Part shown: one piece after another, positions 1-5,291 of the stretch
Layout: the number at the start of each line of letters is the position of its first letter
Position numbering within the stretch: the first letter of the stretch is position 1
DNA from: Desulfobacteraceae bacterium
GTDB lineage: Bacteria > Desulfobacterota > Desulfobacteria > Desulfobacterales > Desulfosarcinaceae
Direction: 5' to 3'
DNA length: 14,828 nucleotides
Assembly (NCBI GenBank): GCA_027025615.1
Contig: JALVQM010000248.1
Coordinates: 1-14,828 of the forward strand
Position numbers and translations under genes: made by a program
The notes under the pieces: model-generated
What the model saw: only the letters and a program-made list of their open reading frames with translations
The model's database searches: none
What the model was told of the DNA's origin: nothing

Positions 1-4
1 AAAT

Positions 5-403
5 ATGGAAGGCAATAAATTAAAGCATGATGACAAGGTGTCAAAGCAGGCAGCCATGGAAGCAAAAGCTCTTGGGCTGCTGGACAAGTTCGAAGAAATT
101 CGCCTTACTGACGACTTCAACCGTAAAATTATTAATAGTATAAGAAAAGAACAGAAGACCTCCGCATATCATTGGCTCAAACCCTTGGCTGCTGTTGCCG
201 TTTCTATGGCTGCCGTGGTGGTTCTTTTGACCGTCTATGAACCACCACAGCAGGACAGCAAAACGAGCGTGGTCAGCCGCACCGATGTGGCCGTGGTGGA
301 ACATTTGGAACTTCTGGACAAGATGGAAGTTCTTGAACACCTGGATGAATTGGCTGACACAGAGTCTACCATGATTTTTCTCCAGCTTTTGGAAAGGGGC
401 TGA
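5..403 (+). CDS. Anti-sigma-factor-like single-pass membrane protein
   Basis: This is a 132-residue protein if the first visible ATG is the start; the window begins only four bases upstream, so neither a ribosome binding site nor a longer N-terminus can be excluded. It has a charged, probably cytoplasmic N-terminal part (about 1-56) with a short segment around residues 34-50 like those preceding the membrane helix in ECF anti-sigma factors. One hydrophobic helix follows (about 59-77), then an acidic, leucine-rich tail rich in Glu, Leu and Asp (about 97-131). No HxxxCxxC zinc-finger motif is visible. The DUF3106 gene starts seven bases after its stop. The arrangement sigma factor, small membrane anti-sigma, DUF3106 protein is common in proteobacteria, so a role in holding an RpoE-like sigma factor at the inner membrane is inferred. 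The sigma gene itself is not in the window. The gene call is firm and the function moderate. Confidence 0.6.
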   Translation: MEGNKLKHDDKVSKQAAMEAKALGLLDKFEEIRLTDDFNRKIINSIRKEQKTSAYHWLKPLAAVAVSMAAVVVLLTVYEPPQQDSKTSVVSRTDVAVVEHLELLDKMEVLEHLDELADTESTMIFLQLLERG

Positions 404-410
404 TCTGTAA

Positions 411-992
411 ATGCCAGCCAATGGAAGCGACATGAAACCGGTCATACTGAAATTCTGGATTTTGCTTGTCTTAGCGATAGCCCTTTATTGCCCGGCAATG
501 TCACATGCAGTTAACCTTAATTTCGTATCAGTTAAAGCCGACACGGTGCAACAGGCTGCATTTGACCGCAATCTCAACCGCTGGCAAAACCTGACCGATT
601 CCCAGAAAGAGTACTATCGTAAACTGTATCAACGGTATTGTTCTTTACCTGCCGGCAAACGTGATTTTCTTAAAAAGCAGATGGCAACCTTTCACAAACT
701 GCCTGCCAGTGTACAGCGCTTGATTATGAACAACTACAAAAGGCTTAAGCGTTTGCCGGAAAATGACAGGCGCAGTTTTTTCAGCCTGGTAAAAAAATAC
801 CAGAGGCTGCCGGGCAGTAAAAAATCACTGGTCCGTAAGGCCTTCAAAAAAGTAAGAACTTTGCCCAAAGACAGGCAACTGAAGCTGTTCCATCTGCTAC
901 TCAAAGAAAACCAGAAACCTAATCCTGCCATAAGGAAAGTAATAAAAGACTTCCTGGAGCATGAGGGATTATCGTCCCGAAACAGGCCATGA
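411..992 (+). CDS. Exported DUF3106 family protein
   Basis: A 193-residue basic protein made of repeated helical units with the pattern 'LP..KR / LP.S..R / LPENDRR / LPGSKK / LPKDRQ' (about residues 70-175), which is the hallmark of DUF3106. A second in-frame ATG at 432 gives a cleaner N-terminus: Met-Lys, a hydrophobic stretch, then a likely signal-peptidase site after SHA. That start is preceded by GGAAG at a tight spacing, while the 411 start has AAAGGGG about 11 bases upstream, so the true start is uncertain. The protein is probably periplasmic. It lies seven bases after the anti-sigma-like gene and is likely cotranscribed with it and with an upstream sigma factor outside the window. The molecular role of DUF3106 is not established; an envelope-stress sensor or accessory role is only suggested by context. 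Confidence 0.75.
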   Translation: MPANGSDMKPVILKFWILLVLAIALYCPAMSHAVNLNFVSVKADTVQQAAFDRNLNRWQNLTDSQKEYYRKLYQRYCSLPAGKRDFLKKQMATFHKLPASVQRLIMNNYKRLKRLPENDRRSFFSLVKKYQRLPGSKKSLVRKAFKKVRTLPKDRQLKLFHLLLKENQKPNPAIRKVIKDFLEHEGLSSRNRP

Positions 993-1007
993 GCTTGGGC
1001 CCCAGCT

Positions 1008-1619
1008 TCAGCGGGCCAGCAGTTTGCCGATTGCCCGGCTGATGCGTTCCAGCTGACCGCTGTAAAAATGATCTGCCTCTTCGATGATCAGCAGTTCGGC
1101 TCCGGGATTCCAGCCGGCCAGCAGGTCCCGGATGCTTGCTGCCGGCGCTATTTCGTCCTTTCCACCGGCAATTACCAGCTTGAGGCCGGGTAGTTTCCCA
1201 ATCCCATCGAAAGACAGGAAAGCCACCGGAGGAGATACCATTACCAGGGTGGCTGAGTGATTGACGTACTGTGTGGCCCAGAGACTGTTAACCCATGCGC
1301 CGAAAGAATATCCTGCCAGGTGAACCTGTTTAAAAGTGTTACTTGCCAGGTAATCGATTGCCGCCCGGACATCACTGGTTTCACCGACCCCGTTACCAAA
1401 ACAGCCCTGGCTGTTTCCTGTTCCACGGAAATTGAAACGCAGAGTGGTCCAGCCATTCTGCCGGTAGGCTGAGGCCAGGGTTTCAACAACGGGGTTGTAC
1501 ATGTTTCCGCCATACAAGGGGTGGGGGTGGGTAATTACTGCCGCCCGGTCGCTGGTATTCTGACTCAGCAGGGCTTCCAGTTCATAACCGTCGCTTTGCA
1601 GAATGATCTGTTTTTCCAT
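1008..1619 (-). CDS. Alpha/beta hydrolase (COG2945-like)
   Basis: A 203-residue cytoplasmic protein with the compact alpha/beta-hydrolase fold and no signal peptide. Visible motifs are HPHP at 31-34 followed by YGGNMYN, RFNFRGTG at 61-68, the nucleophile elbow GYSFG with Ser105, the acid Asp155 in GGKDEIAP, and the base His184 in ADHFY. Order and spacing match the small COG2945 group of uncharacterised hydrolases related to dienelactone hydrolases, and the length is typical. The substrate cannot be read from the sequence; a carboxylic ester or thioester is plausible. It starts 54 bases downstream of the gene at 1674-2459 on the same strand, so the two are probably one operon, and it converges on the DUF3106 gene with a 15-base gap. 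A weak AAGG element lies about 13 bases before the ATG. Confidence 0.88.
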   Translation of the reverse strand: MEKQIILQSDGYELEALLSQNTSDRAAVITHPHPLYGGNMYNPVVETLASAYRQNGWTTLRFNFRGTGNSQGCFGNGVGETSDVRAAIDYLASNTFKQVHLAGYSFGAWVNSLWATQYVNHSATLVMVSPPVAFLSFDGIGKLPGLKLVIAGGKDEIAPAASIRDLLAGWNPGAELLIIEEADHFYSGQLERISRAIGKLLAR

Positions 1620-1673
1620 GTGTTGTTTTACCCTTCGTGAGCAAAGGCCGCAGCCGTTTTCGATAATAGGTTT

Positions 1674-2459
1674 TTAATCCCGGTGGCGGGCCATTATCAG
1701 GTCGCAGAGTTTGGGCCACACCTTCTGTCCTTCGGTTGCTGCGTTTTCTTTGCCGTTTCCAAGACCTTCGAGTAATCTTGCCGTTTCAGGGTCTTTTACT
1801 ATCAGTGATTTTTCGGACAGGACCAGGCGGCCTTTGGCCGGGGCGTATAAAACAAAGGGTCCGAAACTGTCAGGCCGACCGGTTTTTCCCCAGATGCGGC
1901 AGTGGTCGGGGGTTATGGAGTCAGGTGCCGGTTTCCAGGCAAGCAGGTCGGCCAAAAGTTCCAGGGCCTCGATTACTCCGTCAGGATAACGGTTTTCCAG
2001 GGCCTGCCGGCCATCTTCTGCTATTTGCTCAACTTCTTTTCTGGTAACCCTGAGGTCGAGTTTTGAGATCAGGTCGTTTTTCAATGCCTGGAGTGTTTCC
2101 GACGAACGGGTTACCACCACATCCTTGTCATTCAGGATCTTGATGGCGTTGCGAATACTGACCATCTCCTTGACTGTCGGGCTTTTGCGCATGGCAACGT
2201 CCTGAATGGTGGTATGGTAACATTTGAGCTCGCCATCCAGGACAATGATGTAGAACTTTTCGGAGTCTTTTTCGTCGGGCTTGATCCAGAGTTCAAGGTC
2301 ACGTTCATCCCTGCGTTGGTATTGTGACCAGGACAGTAATTGACGCATTGCCTGGCGATTCACCTTGACGCCGGTGTCAGTCGGTTTCAGGGAGGCGAGC
2401 ACCCGCAAAGCCAGTTTTTCGATTTCGCGTTTTTTGATCAGGTTTTCTTTAAGACTCAT
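1674..2459 (-). CDS. Conserved protein of unknown function
   Basis: A 261-residue soluble protein that I do not recognise. The ATG at 2459 is chosen because GGAGGTGA lies at ideal distance upstream; an in-frame ATG at 2546 would add 29 residues but has no such site and would run through the divergent promoter region. The N-terminal 35 residues are basic and helical. A central part (about 45-95) has a beta-rich segment with a conserved-looking aromatic/charged pattern (LELWIKP, FYIIVLDGELKCYH). A helical, charged middle (about 100-170) precedes a C-terminal region with tryptophans and a short beta segment (GPFVLYAPAKGRLVLS). No signal peptide, transmembrane helix or metal-binding cysteine cluster is seen. 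It is followed by the alpha/beta hydrolase gene and is divergent from citrate synthase, which does not by itself reveal a function. Confidence 0.75.
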   Translation of the reverse strand: MSLKENLIKKREIEKLALRVLASLKPTDTGVKVNRQAMRQLLSWSQYQRRDERDLELWIKPDEKDSEKFYIIVLDGELKCYHTTIQDVAMRKSPTVKEMVSIRNAIKILNDKDVVVTRSSETLQALKNDLISKLDLRVTRKEVEQIAEDGRQALENRYPDGVIEALELLADLLAWKPAPDSITPDHCRIWGKTGRPDSFGPFVLYAPAKGRLVLSEKSLIVKDPETARLLEGLGNGKENAATEGQKVWPKLCDLIMARHRD

Positions 2460-2512
2460 CCCGGTCACCTCCAGGGTAAATTTTTTAGGCGGCTTGATCC
2501 TTTGATAGGCAT

Positions 2513-2562
2513 AGTGTAAGTTAACACTCCATTGTCCATGAGACAACCCGCGTATTGGTCTC
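2513..2562. promoter_or_regulatory. Divergent intergenic region with inverted repeats
   Basis: The 148 bases between the two divergent starts (2459 and 2608) must carry both promoters. Three small dyads are visible: AGTGT (2513-2517) with ACACT (2524-2528); TTGTC (2532-2536) with GACAA (2542-2546); and GAGAC (2540-2544) with GTCTC (2558-2562), the last extendable to about eight pairs with one bulge. They overlap one another, so at most some can be functional operators. A poor promoter candidate for citrate synthase is TTGGTC at 2555 with TGTATT 17 bases further on. None of these is more than suggestive. Confidence 0.25.
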
Positions 2563-2607
2563 AGGTTGATAAATAATTGTATTAAACTTCAAAACGGGGA
2601 TGGAGCC

Positions 2608-3888
2608 ATGGATAGATTTGTGGAAATCAGGTATGATGGTAAAACATATCGCCTGCCGGTAGTAATCGGCACCGAGGGTGAAAAAGCCATCGACATATCA
2701 AAACTGCGCAGTGAAACTGGTTTTATCACCCTGGATTCAGGCTATGCCAACACCGGTTCGTGTATCAGCAAAATAACATACATGGACGGCGAAAAGGGAA
2801 TCCTGCGCTACCGTGGTATTCCGGTGGAACAGTTGGCGGAAAAGTCTACCTTCAAGGAGACCGCCTACCTGCTTATAAACGGACGGTTGCCTACCCGGCA
2901 AGAGCTTACCCAGTTTTCGGTGTTGCTCAACGACCATTCCCTTGTCCATGAAGACATGAAAATTTTTTACCAGCATTTTCCCAGGGCCTCTCATCCCATG
3001 GGGATTCTTTCGGCCATGGTCAACGCTCTGCGCAGCTTCTACCCGGCCCTGGAAAACCTGGAAGAAGAAATAAACATGACCGTTACCCGCCTGCTGGCCA
3101 AGATTCGTACCATGGCGGCCATGTCTTACAAGATCTCCCTCGGCCATACTCCGGTCTATCCCAGGCCGGATTTGGCCTATTGTGAAAATTTTCTTAACAT
3201 GATGTTTCACACCCCGGTCAGGCCCTATGCAATCAAGGAAGAAGTGGTCAGGGCGCTTGAGGTTTTCTGGATTCTGCATGCTGATCACGAGCAGAATTGT
3301 TCAACATCGGCAGTGCGCATGGTGGGAAGCGCCAGGGTGAACCTGTATGCGGCCATTTCTTCAGGGATTGCCGCTTTGTGGGGGCCTTTGCATGGCGGAG
3401 CCAACCAGGCCGTTGTGGAAATGTTGACGGAAATCAAGGACAGCGGGGGGAATTACCGCAGGGCTATTGAAAGAGCCAAGGACAAAGATGATCCCTTCCG
3501 CTTGATGGGTTTTGGTCATCGAGTATATAAAACCTACGATCCACGGGCCAAGATCATGAAAAAAATGTGCGACCGGTTACTTGATGCCCTTAACCTGGAC
3601 GACCCTCTCCTGGATATAGCCAAGGAGCTTGAAGAGGCGGCCTTGCACGATGATTACTTCATCGAGCACAATCTTTATCCCAACGTCGATTTTTACAGCG
3701 GAATAGTATTACGTGCTATCGGGATTCCAACCAATATGTTTACGGTCATGTTTGCCATTGGCAGGCTGCCGGGCTGGATCGCCCAGTGGAAAGAGAGTAT
3801 GGACGATCCCATGTGGAAACTGAGTCGACCGCGGCAGATATACATGGGGCCAACCAAAACAGATTATATTCCCCTGGATCAAAGATGA
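2608..3888 (+). CDS. gltA: Citrate synthase
   Basis: Condenses acetyl-CoA with oxaloacetate to citrate at the entry of the TCA cycle, in the cytoplasm. The 426-residue protein matches the length and N-terminal beta domain of the hexameric, gram-negative type (type II) citrate synthases, which are NADH-sensitive in several bacteria. The catalytic residues are all present: His262 in LHGGANQAV, His304 in GFGHRVYKTYDPRA, and Asp361 in NVDFYSG; His227 in HADHEQN is the conserved oxaloacetate-site residue. The start at 2608 is preferred to an in-frame ATG at 2566 because GGGGA lies seven bases upstream and the protein then begins like known GltA proteins. The gene stands alone: divergent from the 1674-2459 gene and convergent with upp, with 76 bases between the two stops and no clear terminator hairpin there. 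Confidence 0.97.
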   Translation: MDRFVEIRYDGKTYRLPVVIGTEGEKAIDISKLRSETGFITLDSGYANTGSCISKITYMDGEKGILRYRGIPVEQLAEKSTFKETAYLLINGRLPTRQELTQFSVLLNDHSLVHEDMKIFYQHFPRASHPMGILSAMVNALRSFYPALENLEEEINMTVTRLLAKIRTMAAMSYKISLGHTPVYPRPDLAYCENFLNMMFHTPVRPYAIKEEVVRALEVFWILHADHEQNCSTSAVRMVGSARVNLYAAISSGIAALWGPLHGGANQAVVEMLTEIKDSGGNYRRAIERAKDKDDPFRLMGFGHRVYKTYDPRAKIMKKMCDRLLDALNLDDPLLDIAKELEEAALHDDYFIEHNLYPNVDFYSGIVLRAIGIPTNMFTVMFAIGRLPGWIAQWKESMDDPMWKLSRPRQIYMGPTKTDYIPLDQR

Positions 3889-3964
3889 TGGTTTGGCAAC
3901 TTCATGATCCAGTGCAGCCGGCCTTTTGAACACGGCTCTTCGGTCCGGGGCCTTTGCCTAACGG

Positions 3965-4591
3965 CTACTTGGTGCCGAAAATTTTATCTCCGGCATCTCC
4001 CAGTCCTGGAAGAATATAACCAATGTCGTTGAGCTTTTCGTCAATGGCGGCAACATAGATTTCTACATCCGGGTGAGCCTGCTCCAGACGGCGGATACCT
4101 TCTGGGGCGGCCACCAGGAAAAGTCCCCGTATCTGCCTGCAACCCGATTGTTTGAGATAGTCGACCGTTGCGCACAGTGTGCCACCGGTGGCCAACATGG
4201 GATCCAGTATAAGGGCTATTCTCTCGGCCATGTTGCTTGTCATTTTGATGTAATACTTTACCGGTTCAAGGGTTTCCTCGTTGCGGTAAAGGCCCACCAC
4301 GCTGACCTTGGCCGAGGGAATCAGGTCAAGAACCCCGTCCATCATGCCCAGTCCGGCCCTGAGGATTGGGACAACCGTAATCTTTTTGCCTTTTATTTTT
4401 TCAACTTCTACCGGGCCCGCCCAGCCCTGGACCGTTTTACGTTCAGTTTTCAAGTCCTTGGTCGCTTCGTAGGTAAGCAGACGGGCTATTTCAGAGGCAA
4501 GGTCACGAAAATCCTTGGTGGAAAGATTATCCTTACGCATCAATCCCAGCTTGTGTTTGACCAAGGGGTGGTCAACCAGATGAACAGGCAA
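3965..4591 (-). CDS. upp: Uracil phosphoribosyltransferase
   Basis: Salvages uracil by converting it with PRPP to UMP and pyrophosphate in the cytoplasm. The 208-residue length is typical. Diagnostic motifs are the PRPP-binding loop LDPMLATGGT (about residues 128-137) and the C-terminal uracil-binding YILPGLGDAGDKIFGT, plus PILRAGLGM around residue 75-83. The start codon is TTG at 4589-4591: the reading frame from it gives the usual family N-terminus, and a strong GGGAGGAAG element sits about nine bases upstream. No ATG fits as well. It stands as a single gene, convergent with citrate synthase, with a 185-base gene-free leader region holding several dyad symmetries. No permease gene such as uraA is beside it in the window. 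Confidence 0.96.
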   Translation of the reverse strand: MPVHLVDHPLVKHKLGLMRKDNLSTKDFRDLASEIARLLTYEATKDLKTERKTVQGWAGPVEVEKIKGKKITVVPILRAGLGMMDGVLDLIPSAKVSVVGLYRNEETLEPVKYYIKMTSNMAERIALILDPMLATGGTLCATVDYLKQSGCRQIRGLFLVAAPEGIRRLEQAHPDVEIYVAAIDEKLNDIGYILPGLGDAGDKIFGTK

Positions 4592-4647
4592 GTGTTGCTT
4601 CCTCCCATAGCTTAAATTAGAATCGATAGTTTAGTAAAAAAAAGCCG

Positions 4648-4659
4648 AGACAATTGTCT
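4648..4659. repeat. Perfect 12-bp palindrome upstream of upp
   Basis: AGACAATTGTCT is a perfect palindrome lying about 57 bases upstream of the upp TTG start. On the upp coding strand it is followed by CGGC and a run of eight T. This position and symmetry suit a transcription-factor operator, but the flanking bases do not extend the dyad, and no regulator can be named. Confidence 0.3.
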
Positions 4660-4689
4660 GCATCGCAATAAGGCCGAAACCAAGTCCTT

Positions 4690-4708
4690 GCATCAATAGT
4701 AATGATGC
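4690..4708. repeat. Inverted repeat GCATCA / TGATGC
   Basis: Six perfectly complementary bases (4690-4695 with 4703-4708) separated by a 7-base AT-rich spacer, in the gene-free stretch upstream of upp. It could be a small hairpin in a leader transcript or a protein-binding dyad. Short inverted repeats of this size also occur by chance. Confidence 0.25.
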
Positions 4709-4736
4709 CCAACAAAGATATCAGCCTTTTTGGGTT

Positions 4737-4773
4737 GTCATTGCAAGTGTGCTTATGCGCAAATCACAATGAC
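4737..4773. repeat. 37-nt interrupted inverted repeat
   Basis: GTCATTG (4737-4743) pairs perfectly with CAATGAC (4767-4773), and inside it TGTGC (4748-4752) pairs with GCGCA (4757-4761, one G-T pair) around a TTAT loop. The two stems stack across a small asymmetric internal loop, giving a plausible hairpin of about 12 pairs just past the 3' end of the small membrane-protein gene. It lacks a T run on the minus strand, so it is not a standard intrinsic terminator. Confidence 0.35.
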
Positions 4774-4776
4774 CAG

Positions 4777-5079
4777 TTAAAATTCACCCAGGGGACGTTG
4801 AAATGTGAATTTTGCCGGTTTGACCATCATTTGCTGGTATGCTTCTTCCGTGTTGCCACCCAGGGCTGAAAAAGGCAAGGAAATGATGAAAACGGCCGTG
4901 CCGGCCACCAGGGCTACGATACCCAATGGACGGACCAACAGGGCATCGGCTACCATGCTGCCGGCCGTCAGCTGGTCGTCTTCTTGGGTTTGTTTGTCGC
5001 TTGCCATGGCGTTGAAAGGGGCCAGGAGCAAAGCGCATACTATTAAAAGAATGATGGATTGTTTGCCGAAATTATGCAT
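4777..5079 (-). CDS. Small exported or membrane protein of unknown function
   Basis: A 100-residue protein with a clear N-terminal signal sequence (basic start, hydrophobic core about residues 9-24, likely cleavage after AMA at 25) and a second hydrophobic segment (about 51-73) rich in Val, Ala, Ile and Phe. The central and C-terminal pattern VRPLGIVA..GTAVFIISLPFSALGGN and KFTFQRPLGEF belongs to a small family I have seen in proteobacterial genomes, sometimes labelled multidrug transporter without functional support; it is far too short to be a transporter by itself. The start is well supported: AAAGGAGG lies six bases upstream of the ATG. It appears monocistronic, between upp on the same strand and the divergent priA gene. 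An inner-membrane or periplasmic location is likely and the role unknown. Confidence 0.8.
   Translation of the reverse strand: MHNFGKQSIILLIVCALLLAPFNAMASDKQTQEDDQLTAGSMVADALLVRPLGIVALVAGTAVFIISLPFSALGGNTEEAYQQMMVKPAKFTFQRPLGEF
4779..4813. repeat. 9-bp inverted repeat across a gene 3' end
   Basis: AAAATTCAC (4779-4787) and GTGAATTTT (4805-4813) are perfectly complementary, with a 17-base spacer. The repeat covers the last codons and stop of the small membrane-protein gene, so part of it encodes protein. In the transcript it would form an AU-rich stem followed by only a short U run; a role in 3'-end stability is possible but not demonstrated. Confidence 0.3.
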
Positions 5080-5139
5080 ATAGTCCTCCTTTTGAAGTGC
5101 TGCTATCCCGGATTACAGGTGCATCTTCCCATCGGCAAT

Positions 5140-5221
5140 AACAACTGGGAAAAGCAGGCTTGCAAATAGGCCCAACTAGCCATTTAATCAGCCTGTAGCA
5201 TATCAGTTTCCCATGGTTGTT
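5140..5221. repeat. 82-nt imperfect inverted repeat between divergent genes
   Basis: Three blocks pair in register: AACAAC (5140-5145) with GTTGTT (5216-5221), TGGGAAA (5146-5152) with TTTCCCA (5207-5213), and CAGGCT (5155-5160) with AGCCTG (5190-5195). That is 19 pairs, interrupted by a 2-base bulge and by an asymmetric internal loop of 2 against 11 bases, around a 29-base loop. It fills most of the gap between the small membrane-protein gene and priA. It could be a structured leader, an operator region or the remnant of a small mobile element; no target-site duplication is evident. Confidence 0.4.
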
Positions 5222-5234
5222 GCAAATGTTTGAT

Positions 5235-5265
5235 TTGGTGACCGATAATTTTTATTTTTTATAAT
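5235..5265 (+). promoter_or_regulatory. Candidate sigma-70 promoter for priA
   Basis: A perfect TATAAT (-10) lies at 5260-5265 in a very AT-rich tract, with TTGGTG at 5235-5240 as a weak -35 at a long 19-base spacing (TGGTGA at 18 is an alternative). Transcription would start near 5272, about 20 bases before the priA ATG. Support is the consensus -10 and position only. Confidence 0.4.
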
Positions 5266-5291
5266 TTGGGGCAAGACATGGTATCGTTTGT

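Noticed and set aside
993..1007. Bidirectional terminator between the DUF3106 and hydrolase genes
   Set aside because: The AGCT...GGGCCC...AGCT symmetry leaves no proper loop and there are no T runs.
4073..4615. Plus-strand open frame opposite upp
   Set aside because: Antisense to a certain enzyme gene; the translation has no family character.
4737..4773. Intrinsic terminator for the small membrane-protein gene
   Set aside because: The stem is interrupted and no T run follows on the minus strand.
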